A stretch of 64,000 bases of DNA from NCBI RefSeq assembly GCF_001180305.1, contig NZ_CVSX01000027.1:1-64000 (forward strand), in the 5' to 3' direction. This document shows positions 16,246-23,436 of this stretch, piece after piece (within the stretch, counting starts at the first letter, position 1; each line of letters opens with the position of its first letter). The translations under genes were made by a program, and so were the position numbers. The DNA is from Prochlorococcus marinus. Its GTDB lineage: Bacteria; Cyanobacteriota; Cyanobacteriia; PCC-6307; Cyanobiaceae. A model generated the notes under the pieces. It had not been told where the DNA came from and did not search any database. It saw only the letters and a list, made by a program, of their open reading frames with translations.

Positions 16246-16428
16246 ATGTCAGATAAAGATCTAAGTAATTTTCTAAAAAAAATAGAGCAACTTAATCAAA
16301 TTGCTGAGCTAATAAAAAATAATCCTAGTAAAAAGTTATCCCTTTCGAAATGCAAGAATCATGATGAAGTAATTAGATTAACCACTGAATGGGGTTTTGA
16401 TATTGGTAAAAGGTGGGGAGAATATTAA
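16246..16428 (+). CDS. Nif11-like small protein, 60 aa
   Basis: The pattern SDKDLSNFLKKIEQLNQIAELI, then CKNHDEVIRLTTEWGFDIGKRWGEY fits the Nif11 domain: a helix, then a short helix ending in a GFxI-type turn. Longer Nif11 proteins act as leader peptides of ribosomal peptide natural products. Here no GG or GA cleavage site and no core peptide follow, so this is a stand-alone domain. Confidence 0.6.
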   Translation: MSDKDLSNFLKKIEQLNQIAELIKNNPSKKLSLSKCKNHDEVIRLTTEWGFDIGKRWGEY

Positions 16429-16513
16429 TTTATTTTATTACCAGCATTATTAAAATTGCCATCAACTTCAAATTAAATTCCTAAGATAAATTAGTATTTC
16501 TTGTATTGGAGTT

Positions 16514-17284
16514 ATGAAAGAAATTGGAGAGATAAAGTCAAATATATTTAAAATAGCTGCTGTTACAGATAGAGGGCAAAGATTAAATAAATTAATTTCT
16601 CCTATGTATGAGGAAAAAATTAATGAAATGGATGAATTGATTGATGCTCTTAAAGACTTAAGTTTTGAAATATCAGAAAAATTATTGTCTGGAGAGTGGG
16701 AATTGATTTTTTCTAATGTTGAATTATTTCGAAGTTCTCCTTTCTTCCTTGCTATTGAAAAGGCATTAAATGATGAATTTAAAAGTAATCTTTTTTTTAA
16801 ATTACATCAATTGCAAGTAGGGTCCTTTGGCATATCAACTATTGGGAGAATTGCTCAAAAGATTGATTTTGACAAAAAAGAATTTATATCTACTTTTGAC
16901 ACTACGATATTCGGGCTCACAACAATTCCTATCTTAGGTTGGTTCAAACTATTGCCTACTTTTGGTGGAAGAGTAATAACTCTAGCAAGTGATTTAGTTT
17001 TAAGAAACAATTTGCTTGATATGAACTTACAAAAGACAAAAGTTTCCAAAGTTAATGGACTTAATAAGATTCCATTATTTAGTGAATTACTTATGGATAG
17101 ATGGTATCCAGTTAAAGAAGTATGGAATAAGTTACCTTGGAATAAAGAATCGCCAAATTGCCAGGTTTCAATTGTATATTTAGACGAAGATATGAGAATT
17201 ATGCAGGATATGTATGGGTCTATTTTTATTTATATAAGGCCTTCCATTTCCTTGTTGAATGAAAATGCAATTTCTAATGGTTAA
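16514..17284 (+). CDS. PAP/fibrillin-like protein, 256 aa
   Basis: Diverged plastid-lipid-associated (fibrillin) protein. Signature-like segments are an N-terminal helix pair, LLSGEWELIFSNVELFRSSPFF at 57-78, a beta-barrel middle, and the closing DEDMRIMQDMYGSIFIYIRP at about 223-242. No membrane helix. It shares the family with 13540-14082 but is longer. ATG start; family call moderate to good. Confidence 0.65.
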   Translation: MKEIGEIKSNIFKIAAVTDRGQRLNKLISPMYEEKINEMDELIDALKDLSFEISEKLLSGEWELIFSNVELFRSSPFFLAIEKALNDEFKSNLFFKLHQLQVGSFGISTIGRIAQKIDFDKKEFISTFDTTIFGLTTIPILGWFKLLPTFGGRVITLASDLVLRNNLLDMNLQKTKVSKVNGLNKIPLFSELLMDRWYPVKEVWNKLPWNKESPNCQVSIVYLDEDMRIMQDMYGSIFIYIRPSISLLNENAISNG

Positions 17285-17391
17285 TTAAAAGACTGACTAA
17301 TATTTTTAGTAATTTATGGAATAAATCAATTAAAAATTTATTTTAAAGATTAATTAATAAAAACATCTCACATCTCAAATACAAATAGGCT

Positions 17392-17408
17392 ATGTTCATA
17401 ATGAACAT
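17392..17408. promoter_or_regulatory. 17-bp perfect palindrome upstream of the TM2 gene
   Basis: ATGTTCAT-A-ATGAACAT is a perfect 8-1-8 inverted repeat, ending 9 bp before the ATG at 17418 and followed by a T-run. It could be an operator or an RNA hairpin that influences translation. No known regulator is assigned. Confidence 0.4.
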
Positions 17409-17417
17409 TTTTTTATT

Positions 17418-17732
17418 ATGCTTAGAAATCAAGAAAAAAATTCAATTGTAAGAGGAATATTCTTAATAGGAGGATGGGGCGTAGGTCTAGACAGATTCTA
17501 CGAAGGAGATAAAAAAGGTGGTTTTTTATCAATTATTGGTTGGAGTATCACATTTTTTAGCTTAATCTTTCTTAAATGTTCAGGTTATGAATATGTTGAG
17601 GGTGTGAAAAATTATTCAGATTATTCCCCTAACCCTCTCATAGTATTACCTTTACTGGCAGGAGCATATGGTGGCTTTCTAATAATTAAGAAGGCGTTTA
17701 GATTGGCAAAGCAATTTGAAAATGCTGAATAA
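17418..17732 (+). CDS. TM2-domain membrane protein, 104 aa
   Basis: TM2 domain: GIFLIGGWGVGLDRFYEGDKKGGFLSIIGW at 13-42 holds the G-x-DRFY-x-G motif between two hydrophobic segments, and a third hydrophobic stretch lies at about 73-90. TM2 proteins are small multi-pass membrane proteins of poorly known function. Preceded by the palindrome at 17392-17408. Confidence 0.75.
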   Translation: MLRNQEKNSIVRGIFLIGGWGVGLDRFYEGDKKGGFLSIIGWSITFFSLIFLKCSGYEYVEGVKNYSDYSPNPLIVLPLLAGAYGGFLIIKKAFRLAKQFENAE

Positions 17733-17750
17733 TACTTACTGCAGGTAAAT

Positions 17751-17912
17751 TCAAGATAATAATCCAGATCCTTTCAAATAAAATTTAAATAAAAGAATCA
17801 CTAAAAGGTTTACAATTGCTAGGGCTACTAAACCATTTCTGTTTTTTACATCTAATTTCTTGACTAAATTAGAAAGATAAACTACCGGATTTTCTGGCTC
17901 TTTATTATCCAA
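17751..17912 (-). CDS. small membrane protein, 53 aa (TTG start)
   Basis: Read directly: TTG at 17912-17910, TGA at 17751-17753, with an in-frame stop two codons upstream, so TTG is the only start. A charged N-terminal half ends in VKKLDVKNRNG, followed by one transmembrane helix at about 28-45. No family recognised. Confidence 0.4.
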   Translation of the reverse strand: MDNKEPENPVVYLSNLVKKLDVKNRNGLVALAIVNLLVILLFKFYLKGSGLLS

Positions 17913-18008
17913 ATTTTATTTAAATATTAATTTGACAAGAAAATATCACAGTTTCATTTGAAGAATCAAAATTGTAAAGATGAATATCCAAAAAGAAACA
18001 AATAATTT

Positions 18009-18383
18009 CTAACCCATGATTCCTGCATTTCTTAAAAACGCTTTACCCATATTCCCAATTACAAAAAATAGAGACAAATTAATTAAAAGGATTATTAATA
18101 ATGCCAACATTTTATAGTTTGGATTAGTTGAAATGCCATCAAATCCATTATTAAGAAATCTTTTAAAAAGTGATTTGTCAATTTTTAGTTTTTGTTGCTC
18201 AGAATCAAGTTTTACTTTTTCCTCTGAAGAATCTTGATTACTTGCTTTCTCTAGAAATTCTGTAAATGCCTTAACATTTTCTTCTTTTTTATCCCCCTCA
18301 TGAAGATCTTTATTGTCTTCATTCAAATTGGAGGGCGATTCGATTGAATTATTTTCCTCAGGATTAAGTTTTGAATCTTCCAA
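18009..18383 (-). CDS. hypothetical membrane protein, 124 aa
   Basis: A long acidic, disordered-looking N-terminal region (1-70, rich in E, D, N and S), a short basic amphipathic part (KSLFKRFLNNGFDG), then one transmembrane helix at about 92-110 with a C-terminal FLRNAGIMG. TTG start at 18383. A terminator-like hairpin lies 34 nt upstream of the start on the same strand (18418-18452). Function unknown. Confidence 0.5.
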   Translation of the reverse strand: MEDSKLNPEENNSIESPSNLNEDNKDLHEGDKKEENVKAFTEFLEKASNQDSSEEKVKLDSEQQKLKIDKSLFKRFLNNGFDGISTNPNYKMLALLIILLINLSLFFVIGNMGKAFLRNAGIMG

Positions 18384-18417
18384 ATTAAAAGTAAATGCTA
18401 GGAGTATATTACACCAT

Positions 18418-18466
18418 AAAAAAAACCCACTCGATTAAATGAAGAGAGGGTTAGCTAAGGTTAAAG
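18418..18466 (-). ncRNA. candidate short RNA or attenuator with intrinsic terminator
   Basis: On the minus strand, TATAAA (18478-18473) is followed about 20 nt later by the hairpin AACCCTCTC...GAGTGGGTT (18452-18424, one mismatch, 11-nt loop) and a run of eight T (18425-18418). This forms a complete promoter-to-terminator unit of about 50 nt. It could be a small RNA, or an attenuator in the leader of the gene starting at 18383. A TAATAT box between the hairpin and that gene favours an independent RNA. Confidence 0.4.
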
Positions 18467-18562
18467 TTCTTATTTATACAATAATATATTTTAATTAAAT
18501 TTGAGGTTGTAATATAATGAAGTTTTAATTTGGATTATATTAAAGGTAATATTTTCGTACAT

Positions 18563-18769
18563 ATGTTAGATGCAAATACTAAAAAAGCATGCAAAGATGA
18601 TCCCTCAATAAGAGATATTAAAATTAGAAATATAGAACATGCTATTGAACAAGCAGAATTGATGATAAAAGAATCAAAAATGAGCCAAGAAGAATTAATC
18701 TTTTTAAAAAGAAAAATATCGGACTCAAGACAAGATTTAGAGATACTATATTTAATGAAAATTCAATGA
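18563..18769 (+). CDS. hypothetical protein, 68 aa
   Basis: Charged helical protein, MLDANTKKACKDDPSIRDIK at its start and an EQAELMIKESKMSQEELIFLKRKI coiled-coil-like middle. ATG 18563 chosen; a TTG at 18530 would add 11 residues that look less protein-like. No family recognised. Confidence 0.5.
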   Translation: MLDANTKKACKDDPSIRDIKIRNIEHAIEQAELMIKESKMSQEELIFLKRKISDSRQDLEILYLMKIQ

Positions 18770-18883
18770 ATATAAATTTGTTAATCTTTAAAAGGATTGA
18801 ATTTATACAAAGAAAATTAATTTGTATATTTGAAGACTTATAAAGTTTAAAGGGAATGTAATTATTTGTATAAAGTTTTAGTT

Positions 18884-18985
18884 ATGTCTAAAAATAATCT
18901 ATATATATCTTTAAAGGTTGTTCCATACATCTTCATTTCAATTACTGCCATAGCAATAACAGCAGCTACATATGTAATTACTTAG
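18884..18985 (+). CDS. small single-pass membrane protein, 33 aa
   Basis: Read directly: ATG 18884, TAG 18983-18985. One transmembrane helix at about 11-31 after a short basic start. The 280-bp stretch between neighbouring genes holds nothing else I can support. Possibly a small subunit of a membrane complex. Confidence 0.4.
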   Translation: MSKNNLYISLKVVPYIFISITAIAITAATYVIT

Positions 18986-19049
18986 TTCTATGAGCTATGT
19001 AAAGTTTACAGATATTAAATAAATTAAAATATTTGAAATAACTAATTTT

Positions 19050-19292
19050 ATGAATAAATTCAAAATAGCAATTTTTACAATTTCAATAATCATATTGTCC
19101 CTAATTGGGATTAAAAAATTAATTTATATAAATCAAGTTAAAGATATAAAAAATAAAGAAGAATCATTCTTAAATGAATCTATACGTGTTTTAAATGAAT
19201 GTTTCGATCTAGAAAATAAAAATAAAAGAACTCTTAATAAATCAATTGAATTAATTGAGTATTGCTTAGAGGAATATGGATATAAAAACTGA
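19050..19292 (+). CDS. membrane-anchored hypothetical protein, 80 aa
   Basis: N-terminal hydrophobic anchor at 5-25 (signal-anchor type, flanked by K) followed by a helical, charged domain with two cysteines (NECFDLENK, EYCLEEYG). Function unknown. Confidence 0.5.
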   Translation: MNKFKIAIFTISIIILSLIGIKKLIYINQVKDIKNKEESFLNESIRVLNECFDLENKNKRTLNKSIELIEYCLEEYGYKN

Positions 19293-19419
19293 TTTCAAAA
19301 CTTGAATGATGAATTTCCTTAATACTTCACTAATATGAAAATAAAAATTTCTCATCAATAGTCTTGTTATGTTCCATAATTTTTTATTAATAATATTTTC
19401 CTAATTTAATTTTTTTAAA

Positions 19420-19827
19420 ATGACTAAAGTTAAATGTTCTTATTTAGGAAATTTAAACTGTGAGGCTATTCATCTACAATCTGGAAGTCTTATTAGAACT
19501 GATGCACCTTTAGATCACTGCGGTAAAGGTGAAAGTTTTTCCCCAACTGATTTATTAGCAACATCTCTAGGTACTTGCCTGCTAACCATCATGGCAATTA
19601 AAGCAAAATCGAAAGGATTTAATTTGAAGGGTATATATTTAAATATTGAAAAAGTAATGACACAAAATAGCGAGAGGAAGATAAAAGAACTAATTATAGA
19701 TATTTTCACACCAGAGAGCACTTCTCAGGAAACTATTGATTTTTTGAAAAAAGCTTCCAAAGAATGTCCAGTTACAAGAAACTTATCTCAAGAAATAGAT
19801 ATAAAAATTAGTTGGCATCATAAATAA
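19420..19827 (+). CDS. OsmC-family peroxiredoxin-like protein, 135 aa
   Basis: OsmC/Ohr superfamily protein involved in peroxide detoxification. Visible features are DHCGKGESFSPTDLLATSLGTCLLTIMA at 32-59, with a cysteine (C53) at the usual catalytic position, and KKASKECPVTRNLS near 110-123 holding the second cysteine. Length is typical of the YhfA-like branch. ATG start, stand-alone gene. Confidence 0.85.
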   Translation: MTKVKCSYLGNLNCEAIHLQSGSLIRTDAPLDHCGKGESFSPTDLLATSLGTCLLTIMAIKAKSKGFNLKGIYLNIEKVMTQNSERKIKELIIDIFTPESTSQETIDFLKKASKECPVTRNLSQEIDIKISWHHK

Positions 19828-19857
19828 ATCTCAAACATAGTAATTACATAAAAAATA

Positions 19858-19968
19858 ATGAAATACTTTATTGGAATAATCATTCTTTTATTTGGAATAT
19901 ATATAATGACAGACTTGGCATTAAAGACTAGGTATACAAGGAAAAGACTTTCAAAAGGGAAAAAATAA
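19858..19968 (+). CDS. small membrane protein, 36 aa
   Basis: Read directly: ATG 19858, TAA 19966-19968. One transmembrane helix at about 3-20 followed by a strongly basic tail (TRYTRKRLSKGKK). It lies 30 bp downstream of the OsmC gene and may share its transcript. Function unknown. Confidence 0.4.
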   Translation: MKYFIGIIILLFGIYIMTDLALKTRYTRKRLSKGKK

Positions 19969-20043
19969 ATCCTATAATTTTTTAATATTGCATATTAAGG
20001 AAATAGATTTATTTTTGTAATGAGAATTAAGCATATTTTAGTT

Positions 20044-20328
20044 TTATTTTTTTACTATATTTTGGTCAATCAAACTAATCAAAGGGATCATGAAATTTAC
20101 ATTTATTCCAACAGTGCACCATGTATAAATAATAAGAAAAAATATTTTTATAAATAAATTAGGGGGTAAGGTGAAAAATATTTTGAAAAACCCTCCAATG
20201 AATAATACCAATATTCCAATTTGCAAAAGACCTTTGATTATCCATTTAACTCCATTTTTTTTAATATTTATATAAAACCAGAAGAAAACAAAACTAGATA
20301 ACAATAAATATATAAAATTTATGATCAT
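20044..20328 (-). CDS. multi-pass membrane protein, 94 aa
   Basis: Three hydrophobic segments at about 3-20, 31-50 and 57-80, with a basic loop after the first. No conserved motif I can name. An opposite-strand frame across it lacks features, so this strand is preferred. Confidence 0.5.
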   Translation of the reverse strand: MIINFIYLLLSSFVFFWFYINIKKNGVKWIIKGLLQIGILVLFIGGFFKIFFTLPPNLFIKIFFLIIYTWCTVGINVNFMIPLISLIDQNIVKK

Positions 20329-20467
20329 CTTTTCAGAGAAAATCTAATAAATTTGCCATTATCGAGGCATTATGACAATTATTACTTTTTTATCTGCTAA
20401 TTTATTTTAAAAATGGAAAAGTTATACAAAAAACAATAAAAATAAATTATTTTTTTTACTTTTTATC

Positions 20468-20851
20468 TTAAAACATTTTAGATTTTAGTAAATCAACTCT
20501 TTTTTGATTAACTCCCAAATCACTTTCTCCAACTCTTGATTCTGATCTTATTGATAAGATGTTTGATTCAGGTAGAAAGGATACTTCTAAGTCGTCTACA
20601 TACTTCATCCATTTACTGGTTGCCTCAGCATGAAGATAATCGCCATCAATTTCTACAATCTTAGTTCTTGGAGTGTTTTCGATAAATGTTTTAATCTCTT
20701 CAAAAGGTTTCTCAATATTATTAACCTCCCATTCTTCTCGTACACAATGAGCAATCTCTACACAAGGTTTTAGTTCTATATGTGAGGCAAATGATGAAGA
20801 AGGGAATAAAAAGCTTGAACAAATTAAAATTGTTAATAAAAGTATTTGCAT
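20468..20851 (-). CDS. DUF1499 secreted protein, 127 aa
   Basis: Signal peptide at 1-22 (cleavage near SSSFA|SH) followed by a DUF1499 domain: KPCVEIAHCVREEW, EIDGDYLHAEATSKWMKYVDDLE, and SIRSESRVGESDLGVNQKRVD near the end. This domain is common in cyanobacteria and chloroplast-targeted proteins; function unknown. Family call strong. Confidence 0.8.
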   Translation of the reverse strand: MQILLLTILICSSFLFPSSSFASHIELKPCVEIAHCVREEWEVNNIEKPFEEIKTFIENTPRTKIVEIDGDYLHAEATSKWMKYVDDLEVSFLPESNILSIRSESRVGESDLGVNQKRVDLLKSKMF

Positions 20852-20981
20852 TAACAGAAGAATTTAACGACTCATAATCTAACGAATTAAATTACTAATT
20901 TGTAATGACGAACTAATTATTTTGGAAGAAAGCATATTTGTTTTTATATTCAGAATTTAATATTTATTTCTAATAATCCCC

Positions 20982-21090
20982 AAAAAAAAAAGACCCCTCA
21001 AAGAGAGATCTTTTAAAATTGATTTATATCAAGTGTTTCCTTGTTTCCACTGAAATAAATCAATTCCTCCTACACACAAACCTACTATCA
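20982..21090 (-). ncRNA. Yfr2-family-like small RNA
   Basis: Minus-strand RNA candidate. An 11-bp perfect stem (21055-21065 with 21017-21027) encloses an inner hairpin with loop GAAACAAGGAAA (stem AGTG/CACT). A terminator follows: a hairpin at 20988-21014 and a run of nine T (20990-20982). The GGAAACAAGGAAACAC element agrees with my memory of the Yfr2 (Cyano-1) RNA family. Upstream, 21082-21065 reads TTTGTGTGTAGGAGGA, nearly complementary to the Yfr1 core. The 5' end is uncertain (21085-21125). Confidence 0.6.
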
Positions 21091-21146
21091 CACTTAAATT
21101 CAGGATATGTAATGCTTAATAGACCTCTATTTTAACTGTCACATCT

Positions 21147-21230
21147 CAAAAAAATACAAAAAGTACTCAAACTTTGCGGCCGAGTACTTTTAAAGTTATC
21201 AGAAAAAAGTGTGTGAGGAGTTTCTGATGT
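21147..21230 (-). ncRNA. candidate small RNA carrying the Yfr1 core motif
   Basis: On the minus strand, ATCAGAAA/TTTCTGAT (21228-21221 with 21205-21198) closes a loop containing CTCCTCACACAC (21220-21209), the exact 12-nt core of the Yfr1 gene at 49.1 kb. A 9-bp GAGTACTTT-type hairpin (21182-21190 with 21160-21168) and two T-runs follow. A TATACT box at 21271-21266 could start it near 21259. If instead transcribed on the plus strand, the loop would be a perfect antisense to Yfr1, but no plus-strand terminator is seen. Confidence 0.5.
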
Positions 21231-21344
21231 AATTAATTTACTCCGTAGGTAATTTAAAAGGCTACAGTATAAATTACTAATTATTTAAATCTTTCAGAAA
21301 AATTGGACGTTGATGAAAAAAATAATCAAAAACATAAAAAATTC

Positions 21345-21479
21345 ATGAAAATCATTTACAAAAAAATCATTTTTATTATTTCGGCTATTGCTCTTTTTTC
21401 AGTAATAGTGGGTGTTGTCAAATATTCACTTACTTATATTGAAAATAATCCCGAAAAATACTCACGTACACAAAAATAG
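21345..21479 (+). CDS. small single-pass membrane protein, 44 aa
   Basis: Read directly: ATG 21345, TAG 21477-21479. One transmembrane helix at about 8-27 after a basic start, and a polar end (NNPEKYSRTQK). A TTG at 21303 would give a 58-aa form with a charged N-terminal extension. Function unknown. Confidence 0.4.
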   Translation: MKIIYKKIIFIISAIALFSVIVGVVKYSLTYIENNPEKYSRTQK

Positions 21480-21556
21480 GACAAAAATTAAGTATAAATT
21501 CACTTCAAAAAATCTATAAAGCGTCTTAAATATGACCTACATTGACAGCTTGAGTC

Positions 21557-21700
21557 ATGAAAATCAAAAACACTTCGGTTCCTAATCAGAATAATATTCA
21601 TTTAAGTCAATTTAAAAATAAGCATAAATATCAAATACTTGAAAATTATTGGAAGAAAAGAAAGAAAGAATGTGAAAAAAATCTTTCAAAATTTTGCTAA
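21557..21700 (+). CDS. small basic protein, 47 aa
   Basis: Read directly: ATG 21557, TAA 21698-21700. Polar start, then a basic helix (ILENYWKKRKKECEKNLSKFC) with two cysteines. It sits 9 bp before the next gene. No known family; the WKKRKKEC helix suggests contact with nucleic acid or membrane surface, as inference only. Confidence 0.4.
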   Translation: MKIKNTSVPNQNNIHLSQFKNKHKYQILENYWKKRKKECEKNLSKFC

Positions 21701-21709
21701 CCGATAATT

Positions 21710-21958
21710 ATGAATTTTATTTTTTCTTTTTTATTAGCATCTGTAATGTGGGTACAAGTTCCACAATGGGAAGCTGACTGGTCAAAATGTGCTGTAGATG
21801 TTCCCGATTCGTCATGTCACTGGTACGTAGCTGCTCCCGATAATACTTTTGGGGAAGGATTTAATTGGGAAAACGCTCCTTGGTTTGATGCTAATGGATT
21901 ACAGGATGTAGCTAAGATTGAGAAAGAATCTGTAGTAGAAAAACTTCAGAATAACTAA
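21710..21958 (+). CDS. small secreted tryptophan-rich protein, 82 aa
   Basis: A short hydrophobic N-terminus (FIFSFLLASVMW) looks like a signal peptide or anchor. The body is unusually rich in W (8 of 82) with two cysteines (SKCAVDV, SSCHWYVAAPD) and GFNWENAPWFD. Conserved-looking but not recognised. Close to the upstream small gene, so probably one transcript. Confidence 0.5.
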   Translation: MNFIFSFLLASVMWVQVPQWEADWSKCAVDVPDSSCHWYVAAPDNTFGEGFNWENAPWFDANGLQDVAKIEKESVVEKLQNN

Positions 21959-22041
21959 AGTTTCTATTTCATCAATTAACTTGTAAAAGTATTTAAATCT
22001 AATTGCTTAGTGGTTAACTTTTGATTAATTAAATAATTTTT

Positions 22042-22188
22042 ATGCGTTTCAAAGTAAGTCTCAAAAAAAATGGAAAGGAATTTGATGAAGTTGTTATAGC
22101 TAATAATAAAAAAGAAGCTATGGAAGTAGCTTTAAAAAACAATCCAGAAGCTCAAGCATTAAATTCTGATTGGACATTTAAGATTTAA
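22042..22188 (+). CDS. hypothetical protein, 48 aa
   Basis: Read directly: ATG 22042, TAA 22186-22188. Compact soluble fold: a strand pair, then a helix NNKKEAMEVALKNNPEAQAL, then a strand SDWTFKI. It ends 1 bp before the convergent znuB stop. Similar short KVSLKKNGKEFDEVVIA proteins look common in picocyanobacteria; function unknown. Confidence 0.5.
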   Translation: MRFKVSLKKNGKEFDEVVIANNKKEAMEVALKNNPEAQALNSDWTFKI

Positions 22189-22974
22189 TTATTTTCGAAG
22201 CTTAGGAATTAAAAGGGACGCAACACAAATAACGCTAATTGCAGGTCCAGGCGAAAGATTAAAGACTATAGAGAGAATAAATCCAAGAAGTGAGATACAT
22301 AATCCAAAAAATGAAGACCTCATCATTGCAATTCTTAAACTATGAGCCTTATTTAGCCCTAACAAAGTTGGCGTAGAAAGAAGAGCAATTACAAGAATTA
22401 CTCCCACTGCTGACATTGAACTAACAATTACTAATGCCGTTGTAAAACTCAAAGCAAGATTTAATAAAGAAACGTTTATACCACTCGCGGATGCACCTTC
22501 TGGATCTAATCCAACATAAACAACCTTTTCATATCCAAAAGTCATTAAAAGTATAAATACTAAAAAAGCAATTATTGTTCTAAGTAAATCTCCAAAATTT
22601 GCTGTCAATAAATCGCCAAATAATACTGCCTCCAAATCAATCCTTATTCCGAGTAAAGGGATTATAAGGACCCCAAATCCAATCATTCCAGCGAGAATAG
22701 TATTCATAACTGCTTCATAATTTTCACTTTTTCTATTAGTTAAACTTTCCGCAATTACTGAGCCCAGAAGACCACTTATAACACCACCAATTGAGGGGTG
22801 AATTCCAAGCGCTAATGCGAGAGCAAGTCCAGGTAACACACAATGAGAGATTAAATTAACTTGTAATAATCTCTTATGAGTGATTAATACAGTTCCCATA
22901 GCTGGGCATAAAATCCCAGAGAATATAGTTATTATTAATGGAACTAGCCACCAGTTGTTATTAATAAAAGACAT
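22189..22974 (-). CDS. znuB: zinc/manganese ABC transporter permease
   Basis: ABC-3 family permease with about eight membrane helices. Features include an N-terminal LITHKRLLQVNLISHCVLPGLALALALG segment at about 30-57 and the ATPase-contact loop KVVYVGLDPEGASASGI near 150-165. Length of 261 aa fits ZnuB/MntB. With znuC and znuA nearby and zur adjacent, zinc is the likely substrate. It is separated from znuC by the oppositely oriented zur gene and so needs its own promoter. Confidence 0.85.
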   Translation of the reverse strand: MSFINNNWWLVPLIITIFSGILCPAMGTVLITHKRLLQVNLISHCVLPGLALALALGIHPSIGGVISGLLGSVIAESLTNRKSENYEAVMNTILAGMIGFGVLIIPLLGIRIDLEAVLFGDLLTANFGDLLRTIIAFLVFILLMTFGYEKVVYVGLDPEGASASGINVSLLNLALSFTTALVIVSSMSAVGVILVIALLSTPTLLGLNKAHSLRIAMMRSSFFGLCISLLGFILSIVFNLSPGPAISVICVASLLIPKLRK

Positions 22975-22991
22975 TATTCGAATGATTCGGT

Positions 22992-23426
22992 ATGATCAAA
23001 AATGCGGGACAAAAAAAGATTTCGGAAACAATGGTAACTAAGTCTGACATTACCAAAAGACAAGAACAACTTCTTGAAGAACTTAATAAATGCGAGGATG
23101 AATTGACTGGTCAAGAGTTGCATAGACAATTGATAGAAAGCGGAAAGGCTATGGGACTGACGACTGTTTACAGGAATCTTCAAGTTCTGATAAAGCATGG
23201 CTTAATTCGCTCTAGACATCTCCCAACTGGAGAGGTTCTGTACACTCCCGTAGATAGAGATATTCATCATTTGACCTGTGTTCAATGTGGTGAGACATCA
23301 AAAATGGAAGGATGCCCAGTAAAAGATATTCATACACCCAAAACAAATCCAAAGAAATTCCAATTGTTGTTTCATACCCTCGAATATTTCGGGCTTTGCC
23401 AAAACTGCTATCAAGCTCAGAATTAA
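22992..23426 (+). CDS. zur: Fur-family regulator, probably Zur
   Basis: Fur superfamily repressor. A winged helix at about 18-85 includes LTTVYRNLQVLIKHGLI. A metal and dimerisation region follows with HHLTCVQCG (C96, C99) and FGLCQNCY (C136, C139), the structural zinc site. Its location between znuC and znuB argues for zinc sensing. The ATG at 22992 is only 17 bp from the divergent znuB start; an internal ATG at 23031 would leave 56 bp for promoters and is a plausible true start. Confidence 0.85.
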   Translation: MIKNAGQKKISETMVTKSDITKRQEQLLEELNKCEDELTGQELHRQLIESGKAMGLTTVYRNLQVLIKHGLIRSRHLPTGEVLYTPVDRDIHHLTCVQCGETSKMEGCPVKDIHTPKTNPKKFQLLFHTLEYFGLCQNCYQAQN

Positions 23427-23436
23427 AAAACATCCT

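Noticed and set aside
20021-20160. A plus-strand frame beginning ATG 20021
   Set aside because: Mostly antisense to the three-helix membrane protein at 20044-20328, with no conserved features.
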